NCBI GenBank assembly: GCA_965238215.1
Contig: OZ250180.1
Span: 930,001-994,000, forward strand
Source: JAPULR01 sp965238215
GTDB lineage: Bacteria > Chloroflexota > Dehalococcoidia > Lucifugimonadales > GCA-2712585
DNA length: 64,000 bases
Direction: 5' to 3'
Under the pieces are notes generated by a model. That model searched no databases and was not told the DNA's origin. It saw only the letters and a list, made by a program, of their open reading frames with translations. Of this stretch, positions 8,701-16,191 are shown piece after piece. A program made the translations under genes and the position numbers. Each line of letters starts with the position of its first letter. The stretch's first letter is position 1.

Positions 8701-9302
8701 TTGTCCTCGCGGATGCGGGGACCCATCTTTACCCCCCTCATGTCCTCGCTGATGCCGGGACCCATCTTTGCCCCCCTTAGCGCCGTCCCACGTGGCCCCC
8801 CCCGTGTCCTCGCTGATGCCGGGACCCATCTTTGCCCCCCTTAGGACCGTCCCACTTGGGCGCCCTCTCGTCCTCGCGGATGCGGGGACCCATCTTTGCC
8901 CCCCTTAGGGCCGTCCCACGTGGGCGCCCCCTCGTGTCCTCGCGGATGCGGGGACCCATCCTTGCCCCCCTTAGGGCCGTCCCACGTGGACGTCCCCTTC
9001 TCTTGTCCTCGCGGATGCGGGGACCCATCCTTGCCCCCCTTAGGGCCGTCCCACGCGCCCATCCCCTCTCTTGTCCTCGCGGATGCGGGGACCCATCCTT
9101 GCCCCCCTTAGGGCCGTCCCACGTGGGCGCCCCCTCGTCTCCTCGCGGATGCGGGGACCCATCCTTGCCCCCCTTAGGGCCGTCCCACGTGGACGTCCCC
9201 TCTCTTGTCCTCGCGGATGCGGGGACCCATCCTTGCCCCCCTTAGGGCCGTCCCACGTGGACGTCCCCTCTCTTGTCCTCGCGGATGCGGGGACCCATCC
9301 CC
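8701..9302. repeat. Ten-unit tandem array of a composite interspersed repeat
   Basis: The core TCCTCGCGGATGCGGGGACC (variants CTGATGCC in two early units) starts near 8704, 8743, 8806, 8871, 8937, 9005, 9073, 9139, 9207 and 9275. After the shorter first unit the period is 62-69 bp. Most units continue with 'ccccccttagggccgtccca' and 'cgtgg(g/a)cg(c/t)cccc', so each is a fusion of two elements that occur separately elsewhere in the window. The early units are diverged and the later ones nearly identical, as expected of expansion from one end. Frames through it give repetitive SSRMRGPI peptides that are not real proteins. It lies between two outward-facing genes. Confidence 0.9.
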
Positions 9303-9373
9303 CTGCCACCCCAAGGATGCCAACCCCCGCCCGTTCTGCCCAATAATAGCCCCATCTCCCCAGGAGGCACATC
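9301..9373 (+). promoter_or_regulatory. Promoter/5' leader, duplicate of the one before the hydantoinase-like gene
   Basis: About 73 bp ending at the ATG of the PLD gene are almost identical to 10558-10628: both contain CCCGTTCTGCCC, an AATAATAGCC or TATAATAGCC box, CCCATCTCCC and the ribosome-binding segment CAGGAGGCACATCATG. In this copy the -10 box is CAATAATAG instead of CTATAATAG. The leader thus appears to have been copied together with its start codon. Confidence 0.75.
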
Positions 9374-10234
9374 ATGGCGAAATTCCTCACCACCTCCGAC
9401 GTCACCGCCTGCTTGGAAAAAATAATCAAAGAAGCCAAAAGTCGACTGGTACTTATCAGCCCCTATCTCCAAATAAACCCCAAGATCAAGACACTCCTAC
9501 AAGACAAAGATCGCGAAATCCAAACCAAGGTTGAGTCCCGATTCTCAAAAATGATCTCTGTCCTAAAGAACGAAGATGCCACAGCGAAAATGAAAATCCA
9601 CATCGTTTACCGCAATGATAAACTCCACGCGGCCGAGAGTACGTGGTTGAAAGGCTTAAATTCAATACAAACCATCCCCTTAAGAAACCTGCATGCCAAG
9701 TGCTATCTAAACGAGGACTATGCCCTAATCACCTCAATGAATCTATACCAGTCTTCTCAGGTCCATAATTATGAAATGGGTATATTAGTAGCCCGGAAGA
9801 ACCGGGATAATTCGAGCGATAACGAACTATATAAGGCCATTGAAAAACACGCCGAAGAATTGATTCGATATGGCAAGGAGGAAGATTCAGTCGTCAACCC
9901 CGTCATCCCATCCTCTGAAACTCCAACTCACAGCGATGCCGTTCCAGCAACATCCAGCATTCCCAAGCGTTCCTCCAGCCACAAAACAAAGACCGCCACC
10001 CCCACTCTGGAACGTCCCTCCTCCGGACACTGCATCCGCTGCGGCAGTTCTATGCCCAAGGCCATAGAGAGCAGACCCTTTTGCACAAAGGACTGGCGGT
10101 CATGGAATCGGTTCAAGAACGAAGACTACCCGGAGAAGTTCTGCCATTTCTGCGGTCAACCGTCCAAAACCTCCAAAACTAAGCCCCTGTGCATCGATTG
10201 CTACCGCAAGTACCAGAGCATTCTGGAACTGTAG
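9374..10234 (+). CDS. Phospholipase D-like protein with C-terminal zinc-ribbon region
   Basis: A 286-aa protein. Residues 1-170 form one PLD-like domain: an ISPYLQINPKI segment typical of the family start, then RNLHAKCYLNEDYALITSMNL, which carries the HxK core followed by the Ser and Asn of the HKD motif. Only one HKD motif is present, so activity would need a dimer. A Ser/Thr/Pro linker (about 180-215) leads to a Cys-rich tail with C-x2-C, C-x2-C and C-x2-C pairs (CIRCG, CHFCG, CIDCY), likely binding one or two zinc ions. Single-HKD proteins include nucleases such as Nuc and restriction-type enzymes, so a nucleic-acid role is plausible but unproven. The base composition is less GC-rich than its neighbours, and its promoter is a duplicate of the next gene's. 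Confidence 0.8.
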   Translation: MAKFLTTSDVTACLEKIIKEAKSRLVLISPYLQINPKIKTLLQDKDREIQTKVESRFSKMISVLKNEDATAKMKIHIVYRNDKLHAAESTWLKGLNSIQTIPLRNLHAKCYLNEDYALITSMNLYQSSQVHNYEMGILVARKNRDNSSDNELYKAIEKHAEELIRYGKEEDSVVNPVIPSSETPTHSDAVPATSSIPKRSSSHKTKTATPTLERPSSGHCIRCGSSMPKAIESRPFCTKDWRSWNRFKNEDYPEKFCHFCGQPSKTSKTKPLCIDCYRKYQSILEL

Positions 10235-10557
10235 TCCCCTCATGTCATTCTGAGCGAAGCGCAGCGAAGTCGAAGAATCTCGCGCCCCCCAACACCCGCC
10301 ATCCCCCGTAGGGGCGGTTCCCGAACCGCCCTTCCCCTCTGCAAACCAGGAACACATCTACCATAGGGGCGGGTTTGAAACCCGCCCGGCGTCTTCCTAA
10401 GGCCTAGTCCCCCGTAGGGGCGTCCCACGTGGGCGCCCGTCTCCCGCCTCAGCGCAGTAAAGCAAAGCCACAAAATCTCGCCCCCCAACGCCCGCCATCC
10501 TCCGTAGGGGCGGTTCGCGAACCGCCCTTCCCCTTCCCTGCACCCTCCCCCTAGCCC
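10235..10557. repeat. Repeat-filled intergenic region
   Basis: No gene seen. Contains a 'GTCATTCTGAGCGAAGCG..GAAGAATCTCG' copy (10246-10280), GGGCGGTTCCCGAACCGCCC-type palindromes near 10312 and 10506, a GGGCGGGTTTGAAACCCGCC palindrome near 10368, and a 'gtaggggcgtcccacgtgggcgcc' element near 10413. The block separates the two copies of the duplicated promoter. Confidence 0.7.
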
Positions 10558-10596
10558 CCCTGCCACCCCAAAGATGCTAACCCGCCCGTTCTGCCC

Positions 10597-10602
10597 TATA
10601 AT
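10597..10602 (+). promoter_or_regulatory. -10 box (TATAAT) for the hydantoinase-like gene
   Basis: A perfect TATAAT 27 bp before the ATG, inside the leader that is duplicated at 9301-9373. AGGAGG lies 9 bp before the start codon. No clear -35 hexamer is seen. Confidence 0.5.
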
Positions 10603-10628
10603 AGCCCCATCTCCCCAGGAGGCACATC

Positions 10629-12047
10629 ATGCCAGACATCAGAGTGGACACCATCATCGCCGGCGGAAAAATCGTAACCTCGTCCGAAGTCTTCGACGCC
10701 GCCATAGCCATTTCCGGCGAGAAGATAGTCGCCATTGGCCCCGATCACCTGCTCCCTCCTGCCGACCGCTATATCGACGCCTCCGGCAAGTTCGTCCTCC
10801 CGGGCCTCATCGACTGTCACGTCCACCTCGACCGCTGCGACTCCTACGAGCTCGGCTCCATCGCCGCCGCCCATTCTGGCCTCACCACCCTCCTCCCCTT
10901 CGGCACCTACGACGTTGAGGCCGAAGAGCCCCTCCCCTCCGCCATCAACCGCCACCGCGAAGAAATCGAGTCCACCGCCGTCGTCGACTTCGCCTTCCAC
11001 TACATCCTCAACAACCGCCCCTACATCCTCAAGAGCCTTCCCCAAGCCCTGGAAATGGGCGTCACCTCCTTCAAGATGTTTATGTCATACAAGAAAAACC
11101 AGATCCGCATGTGCACCGACGACTTCATCTGCCAGGTTATGGAGACCGTCTCCAAGGGCGGCGGCATCGTCCAGCTCCACTGCGAAAGCGGAAACATCAT
11201 CGACTATCTCGAGAACCAGCTCATCAGCCAGGGCTGTGTCCACCCCACCGACTTCCCCTCCGCCTGCCCCGATTGGGCCGAAGAAGAAGCCATCAACCGC
11301 GCCATCAAAATGGGCAACGTAACCAACTGCCCCGTCTACGTAGTCCACCTCAGCACCGATGTTGGCATGGAGCGAATCAAGCAGGCCCAGGGCCAGGGCC
11401 AGCGGGTTTGGACCGAAACTTGCCCCCAGTATCTCCTCCTGTCCGACGAGGAAATGGCCAAAGTCGGCCCCCTTGCGAAAATCGGCCCGCCCCTCCGTCC
11501 CAAGGACGGCCCCGACCAGCCAGCCATGTGGAAGGGCCTTGAGCTCGGCTACATCTCCACCATCGGCAGCGACCACGCTCCCCACTTCAAGGCCCTAAAG
11601 CAGCCCGGCTGGAAAAACATCTTCGTCAACCCCGACGGCAGTCCCGTCCCCTTCGGCTCCCCCGGTATCGAGACCCTCGCTCCCCTCGCCTACAGCGAAG
11701 GCGTCGTCGGTCGCGACCTTCCCATCACATGGCTGGCCCGCTGCATGTCGGAAAACCCCGCCCGCATCTTCGGTCTCTACCCCCAGAAGGGTTCCCTCCA
11801 GGTGGGCACCGACGCCGACATCACCATCATCGACCCCCAAGGCGAAACCGTAGTACGCGCCGAAGACCACCACGGCAACTCCGGCTTTACCCTCTACGAA
11901 GGATGGAAGGTCAACGGCAAACCGTGGATGACCCTCCTCAGGGGTCAAGTCCTCCTCAACCAGGGACGCCTCGAGCAAAAATCCGGCTACGGACGCTTCC
12001 TCAGAAGAGGCAGCCCCACGCCCCCCCTCGGCGGCCCCGTCCGCTAA
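10629..12047 (+). CDS. Dihydropyrimidinase/hydantoinase-family amidohydrolase
   Basis: A 472-aa cyclic-amide hydrolase. The metal ligands expected of the family are visible: His64 and His66 in DCHVHLD, a Lys in the TSFKMFMSYK segment that would be carboxylated, a His in QLHCESG, a His in VVHLSTD and an Asp in IGSDHAP. These enzymes open the ring of dihydropyrimidines, hydantoins or related cyclic amides in the cytoplasm, usually as tetramers. Length and motif order match D-hydantoinase and dihydropyrimidinase better than dihydroorotase. Strong RBS (AGGAGG) and a TATAAT box precede it. No pyrimidine-degradation partner is next to it, so the natural substrate is open. Confidence 0.88.
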   Translation: MPDIRVDTIIAGGKIVTSSEVFDAAIAISGEKIVAIGPDHLLPPADRYIDASGKFVLPGLIDCHVHLDRCDSYELGSIAAAHSGLTTLLPFGTYDVEAEEPLPSAINRHREEIESTAVVDFAFHYILNNRPYILKSLPQALEMGVTSFKMFMSYKKNQIRMCTDDFICQVMETVSKGGGIVQLHCESGNIIDYLENQLISQGCVHPTDFPSACPDWAEEEAINRAIKMGNVTNCPVYVVHLSTDVGMERIKQAQGQGQRVWTETCPQYLLLSDEEMAKVGPLAKIGPPLRPKDGPDQPAMWKGLELGYISTIGSDHAPHFKALKQPGWKNIFVNPDGSPVPFGSPGIETLAPLAYSEGVVGRDLPITWLARCMSENPARIFGLYPQKGSLQVGTDADITIIDPQGETVVRAEDHHGNSGFTLYEGWKVNGKPWMTLLRGQVLLNQGRLEQKSGYGRFLRRGSPTPPLGGPVR

Positions 12048-12423
12048 AAGTGCCATTCCATTACTATGCAAATAGCCCGTTCCGCGCCTACAAATCCCTT
12101 CATCCTCGATGGGGGAAGGTTAGAGCCTGCCCTGAGCTTGTCGAAGGGATGGGGGTGATCCCTGCCACCGACAACCCTCTCCCCCGTAGGGGCGGTTCGG
12201 GAACCGCCCTTCCCCCATTGCAACCCCCACCCGTCTTCCGTAGGGGCGTCCCTAGTGGGCGACCAACTATGATGCAACCGACGCCCTCTTCCCGGATCCA
12301 TTTTCATCCCCCTGTGTGGCCTCTCCAAGGCCATAGTGATTCCGAGCGTGGCGAAGAATCTCGTTATCGCCAACCCTAGTGCATACAAGATAAGGGTATG
12401 CCCTAGCCACGGCAGCGTCGGAC
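12048..12423. repeat. Repeat-filled intergenic region
   Basis: No gene seen. 12055-12125 matches 27902-27970 almost base for base (both contain 'caaatagcccgttccgc' and 'gatgggggaaggttag'). A GGCGGTTCGGGAACCGCC palindrome lies near 12188, a 'gtaggggcgtccctagtgggcg' element near 12240, and 12295-12362 belongs to the same family as 2680-2750 and 28120-28190. Confidence 0.7.
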
Positions 12424-13827
12424 ATGCGCCCTAGGGAGTTATTGGCTGTCGGAATAGCCATTGCCTTGGTTCTGCCTGTCGTTATTGGCTGCTCGCAGAC
12501 GGCCTCCCCCGCTACACCCATCTCCACTCCAACAGCCGTCACCACTATTCCCACCTCTACCGCAATGCCCATCCCTACTCCAACAGCCACACCCGCCATT
12601 CCCGCCTCCACCGCGACACCCACCCCCACTCCAACGCCAATCCCCACACCTACAACTCCTCCCACACCACTATCACGCCTTGAACTCGCACTCTCCTGGG
12701 TTCCCCTGGAATACGCCAACGTGCTCATTGAGTTCGCCGACCATGCCGCGTCGCGGACATCCACCGGCCTTGGAGATGTGCGCGGATACGAGGATTACAC
12801 GGAGTTGGACGAGGGGGAAAGGAATCGGTTCTACGAGGGCGTGTCAGGAGCGCAAAGTGACTTGAGCGGCTGGGGCACTCTTATGCCGGAGAAGTATGGC
12901 TTTGACCCATGGGCCTTCGACCTTGGCGTGTGGGCCTCCATAGGAAACCGTCCCACTCCAAGATTCACCGTCACAGAGGGTGGGTTGGATGCGGTGACCG
13001 TTAGCGAAAGATTGGAGACGTTGGGCCAGCAGGAAGAGGCGCTGGCCTATCAAAAGGCGAACTACAAGGGAACAACTTATTACACCCGCTCAGAGGACTA
13101 TCTTTTCCCTCTGCGTACTGATGCCCCCTGGGTGAATGCTGCGCTGAATCGGGTGGTCGTCGAAGACGACAGAATCCTGGCCGCCCCCGCAACCTTCATC
13201 ATCGAAGATCTCATAGACGTGCGCGCGGGCGATGCGCCGAACCTTCTTGAAAGCGATGCCCATTTGTCGCTGGCCCGCGAGGTGGGCGAAGGCCTTATTG
13301 GCGGCGTCTTCGTCACCTCGGCTTGGATAGCCGAGCATGCAATTGGCCATTATGGAGGGCATCATAGAGTCGGCCTAACCACCTGCTGCGGAATCGACCC
13401 TTCCGCCCTCGACGTCTATCTGCAAGGGCCTCAAAGCTGGAAAACTTTATCGGACTTCGACCTGGCGCTATTCGGCTACCGCGTCTTTGGAGAATCCCAC
13501 AAAACCATAATCGCCCTCCACTACCCTAATCCGGCCACCGCCGAGAAGGACGCCCAGGAACTAAAGAAGCGGTGGGACAGCTTCCATCTGGAGATAGACA
13601 TAATTCGTGTATCCGACTTCTGCTCTCCCCTATCGGTGCGGGTCGTTCGTAAGGAAACGGCATCCATGCTCATCGGAACCTGCGACGTGATAAGGCCCGA
13701 GAACGAATCCGAAACCATAAGAGGCCCTCACCTTTGGCTAGTGCTGACTCATACAGGCAAGCTGGAGTTTCTAACCGTAGACCTAGAAGCGCACAAAGAG
13801 AGGGTGCGAGAGCGGTTTACCAGATAG
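12424..13827 (+). CDS. Lipoprotein with Thr/Pro-rich linker, unknown C-terminal domain
   Basis: A 467-aa protein. The signal peptide ends in VVIGC with Cys23 as the predicted lipidated residue. Residues 27-80 are a linker of TPT, TAT and PTP units. The remaining 385 residues form a globular domain I do not recognise; it contains several aromatic-rich segments (YGFDPWAFDLGVWASIG, PHLWLVLTHTGKLEFL) and three or four cysteines. Surface-anchored by analogy with its signal. The same architecture, lipobox then Thr/Pro linker then unrelated domain, occurs in four other genes of this window. Confidence 0.8.
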   Translation: MRPRELLAVGIAIALVLPVVIGCSQTASPATPISTPTAVTTIPTSTAMPIPTPTATPAIPASTATPTPTPTPIPTPTTPPTPLSRLELALSWVPLEYANVLIEFADHAASRTSTGLGDVRGYEDYTELDEGERNRFYEGVSGAQSDLSGWGTLMPEKYGFDPWAFDLGVWASIGNRPTPRFTVTEGGLDAVTVSERLETLGQQEEALAYQKANYKGTTYYTRSEDYLFPLRTDAPWVNAALNRVVVEDDRILAAPATFIIEDLIDVRAGDAPNLLESDAHLSLAREVGEGLIGGVFVTSAWIAEHAIGHYGGHHRVGLTTCCGIDPSALDVYLQGPQSWKTLSDFDLALFGYRVFGESHKTIIALHYPNPATAEKDAQELKKRWDSFHLEIDIIRVSDFCSPLSVRVVRKETASMLIGTCDVIRPENESETIRGPHLWLVLTHTGKLEFLTVDLEAHKERVRERFTR

Positions 13828-13910
13828 ATTCAACGAATAGGCCGTGCTGCCTAATTCTATCGGCAAGCAACTCAAGACTAGATAACCGACGGGTGGGGCT
13901 GGGCCACGAA

Positions 13911-13972
13911 TGGCGGAGGGAGTGGGATTCGAACCCACGCCTCCGACAAAAGCGAGAGGCGGCGTTCCGGCT
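13911..13972 (-). pseudogene. tRNA-Ser 3' fragment
   Basis: Read on the minus strand this is the 3' part of a serine tRNA: a long variable-arm hairpin (CGCCTC...GAGGCG), the T arm GTGGGTTCGAATCCCAC, the acceptor strand TCCCTCC, discriminator G and CCA (13911-13913). The matching 5' acceptor strand GGAGGGA is not found within 150 bp upstream on that strand, and the sequence before the variable arm does not fold into anticodon and D arms. It is therefore a fragment, of the kind left at attachment sites of integrative elements. The peptide GVGFEPTPPTK in a forward frame is an artefact of this tRNA sequence. Confidence 0.65.
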
Positions 13973-14040
13973 CGCATCAGGCGTCCTCGCCCCCCTTGTC
14001 ATCCCGTGTCTCCGCGAGTAACCTCAACCTCGCATGGCAA

Positions 14041-14111
14041 CCCCCAACAACCGCCGATGTGCCCAAACCATGAACGACTACCTTACCCAACTCTCCGAAT
14101 TCGCCCGCTAA
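14041..14111 (+). pseudogene. Duplicated 5' end of the MmgE/PrpD gene
   Basis: About 68 bp here match 16168-16231, the leader and first 12 codons of the MmgE/PrpD gene, with only about three differences. It encodes MNDYLTQLSEFAR followed directly by TAA (ATG 14070-14072, stop 14109-14111). Homology stops at the Arg codon. It is a short non-functional duplication that lies on the other side of the IS element from the complete gene. Confidence 0.8.
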
Positions 14112-14192
14112 CCCCTCTCCCTCTATCTTGTTTGCTCATGCACACCAGCGTGTTGTACACTAACGTTCTCACTGGACAGGAGGGGCGAAGCA

Positions 14193-14378
14193 TTGGCGAC
14201 AGTGGAGGAACGGGTTAGCAGACTCGAAGGGGCCTATGAACATCTGGCTACCAAGTCGGATATAGCGAACCTAAGGGCCGACATGGCGAGTCTAAAGGCG
14301 GAACTAATCAAGTGGATGGTTGGGACCTTGGTGGTTGGAATAGTCGCCACTGCGACCATCGTCAGAGCCATATCATAG
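14193..14378 (+). CDS. Small coiled-coil protein with C-terminal membrane helix
   Basis: A 61-aa protein starting at a TTG, supported by AGGAGG at 14178-14183 with a 9-bp spacer. Residues 1-38 are heptad-like (VEERVSRLEGAYEHLATKSD and following) and residues 40-60 form one membrane helix (WMVGTLVVGIVATATIVRAI). Proteins of this layout often anchor a short coiled coil to the membrane and are common in Chloroflexota and in phage-like clusters; the function is unknown. A hairpin terminator follows at 14407. It sits between the PrpD fragment and the IS element. Confidence 0.7.
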   Translation: MATVEERVSRLEGAYEHLATKSDIANLRADMASLKAELIKWMVGTLVVGIVATATIVRAIS

Positions 14379-14406
14379 CAACCAAGTAGATCTACGATTT
14401 CCGTAC

Positions 14407-14436
14407 GAGCGGGCTAATTGGCCCGCTCTCCCTTTT
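14407..14436 (+). terminator. Rho-independent terminator after the small membrane gene
   Basis: A perfect 8-bp stem GAGCGGGC / GCCCGCTC with a 6-nt loop (TAATTG) followed by TCCCTTTT. It lies 28 bp after the stop codon at 14378. Confidence 0.65.
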
Positions 14437-14524
14437 CCCCACTCCACGGGTCCCGTCAATTCCTTAACATGTAATCCAGTGGAGCTTAGCGACCAAGAAC
14501 GTCACCCCATCCCCCTTCCTCCCC

Positions 14525-16081
14525 CTAGGAGTGTGTCCGAGTAATACCGTTGGTGAACTATGGGGAGTATGATGAGAAGACAGCCAAGGGGTATGGGGGT
14601 GATCAATGAGCAAGACCTATCGTTCCTACGAACCGAACCAGCAGTTTCTGCTTCCGGTAGCGATGCAGGAGTGGTTGCCAGCGGACCACCTGTCATATTT
14701 CATCTCCGAGATCGTGGACCAGTTGGACCTGTCGGGCATCACGTCGGTGTACGAGGGTGAGAGTCGAGGTGGTCCACCCTATCATCCACGGATGATGGTC
14801 AAGGTATTGGTCTACGGCTACTGCGTAGGGGTGGCATCGTCGCGCCGGATCGCCCAGCGTCTGCGGGAGGACATCGCGTTTCGGGTACTGGCTGCCAACA
14901 ACACGCCGGACTTCAGGACGATATCGGACTTTCGTAAGGATCACCTGCGTGAGTTGTCTAAGTTGTTCTTGGGGGTGCTGTCGGTGTGTCAGCGTGCTGG
15001 TCTTGTGAAGCTGGGCCACGTGTCGCTGGACGGGACAAAGGTGAAGGCGAACGCATCGAAGCACAAGGCTATGAGTTATGGGCGGATGAGGGAGAAGTGT
15101 GCTGAGTTGGAAGCTGAGGTGGAACAGTTGCTGCGCAGGGCGGCGGAGTTGGATGAAGAGGAGGACCGGCGGTTCGGTAGGGACAAGCGCGGAGACGAGC
15201 TGCCTGCAGAGTTGGCCTTTCGGGAGGGTCGGCTCAGGAAGATACGAGAGGCGATGGGGGCTCTGGAAGCCGAGGTTGAGGCTGTGTCAGAGGATGGAGC
15301 GCATAGTGGGGTCCCTGATGAGAGCGCGCAGCGCAACTTCACCGACCCTGAATCGCGCATCATGCCCGAGCCGGGAGGCCGTCAGTACGTACAGGCATAC
15401 AACTGTCAGGCGGTGGTGGACAGTTCGAGCCAGGTGATAGTGGCGGCGCGGGCGACCAACCAGTCCTCGGACAAGCGGCAGGCGGTGGTCATGATGGAGG
15501 AGGCCATAGCCAACGCCGGGGAGGTTCCCCGGGAGGTATCCGCAGACGCGGGTTACTACTCTGCGGAGGCGACCGAGAAGATCCACGCACTGGGAATGGA
15601 TCCCTTCATAGCCCCTGATCAGACTCGTCATGGCAGGATATTGCCGCCCGCTCCCCGTGGCCGGATACCGAAACATCTTTCAGCAAGAGACCGGATGCGT
15701 CGGAAGCTTCGCACGAAACGTGGTAGACAGCGTTACGCCTTACGGATGGAGACCGTGGAGCCGGTATTCGGTCAGATCAAGCATGGTCGGGGCTTCCGGC
15801 AGTTCCTGCTGCGTGGTCTGGACAAGGTGAACGGTGAGTGGCTGCTGATCTGCCTGGGCCATAACCTTCTGAAGCTGTACAGGGCTGGGTTCAAACTCCG
15901 CGCCGAGACAGGGTTGAGACGAACCGTCGAAGCTGCATCAAACCCGTCTGAGCCGATGGGGGACACGATTTTCAGGGAACTGATGAGACACTTGCGACTC
16001 CGAGGGGCAAAAATGGTTGTCTCCATCCCACCCAGGACATATCTCCCTCAACCCCTTGCCCTTACTCGGACACACTCCTAG
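14525..16081 (+). mobile_element. IS1182-like insertion sequence
   Basis: The element is bounded by perfect 20-bp inverted repeats: CTAGGAGTGTGTCCGAGTAA at 14525-14544 and its complement at 16062-16081. If the outermost CTAG on each side is instead a 4-bp target duplication, the repeats are 16 bp and the element is 14529-16077. It contains one transposase gene whose TAG stop lies within the right end. It looks intact. Its coding strand is G-rich on the plus strand, unlike the C-rich surroundings. Confidence 0.88.
14606..16081 (+). CDS. IS1182-family transposase
   Basis: A 491-aa DDE transposase. The N-terminus has the DUF772-type region (YHPRMMVKVLVYGYCVG, then TPDFRTISDFRK) characteristic of IS1182 and relatives. 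A coiled-coil insertion of about 100 residues follows. Catalytic residues are plausibly Asp in VSLDGTK, Asp in VSADAGYYS and Glu in VEPVFGQIK. The full reading frame is uninterrupted, and the stop codon is supplied by the right terminal repeat. The start ATG at 14606 follows a GGGGTG at suitable spacing. Confidence 0.93.
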   Translation: MSKTYRSYEPNQQFLLPVAMQEWLPADHLSYFISEIVDQLDLSGITSVYEGESRGGPPYHPRMMVKVLVYGYCVGVASSRRIAQRLREDIAFRVLAANNTPDFRTISDFRKDHLRELSKLFLGVLSVCQRAGLVKLGHVSLDGTKVKANASKHKAMSYGRMREKCAELEAEVEQLLRRAAELDEEEDRRFGRDKRGDELPAELAFREGRLRKIREAMGALEAEVEAVSEDGAHSGVPDESAQRNFTDPESRIMPEPGGRQYVQAYNCQAVVDSSSQVIVAARATNQSSDKRQAVVMMEEAIANAGEVPREVSADAGYYSAEATEKIHALGMDPFIAPDQTRHGRILPPAPRGRIPKHLSARDRMRRKLRTKRGRQRYALRMETVEPVFGQIKHGRGFRQFLLRGLDKVNGEWLLICLGHNLLKLYRAGFKLRAETGLRRTVEAASNPSEPMGDTIFRELMRHLRLRGAKMVVSIPPRTYLPQPLALTRTHS

Positions 16082-16191
16082 CTTTCCCCTTGTCATCCCA
16101 TCCGGTTCATGTCATTCTGAGCGAAGCGGAGTCAAAGAATCTCGCCGTTCACCGCTTTCCCAAACCCAACAACCGCCGAGGTGCCCAAACC
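16082..16191. other. Leader of the MmgE/PrpD gene with one interspersed repeat
   Basis: Holds one 'GTCATTCTGAGCGAAGCGGAGTC..AATCTCG' repeat (16110-16144) and the leader 'aacaaccgccgaggtgcccaaacc' that is duplicated at 14047-14070. Confidence 0.6.

Noticed and set aside
8701..9302. CRISPR array
   Set aside because: Units are contiguous and nearly identical throughout their length, so there are no unique spacers; the period varies and no cas gene is near.
8777..9438. Overlapping long frames in the tandem array (MGPRIRED..., SSRMRGPI...)
   Set aside because: They reflect the repeat period, which keeps several frames open on both strands; no protein features.
13817..14218. Short frames containing GVGFEPTPPTKARG and similar
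   Set aside because: This peptide is a known artefact of translating the 3' end of a tRNA in reverse; here it marks the tRNA-Ser fragment.
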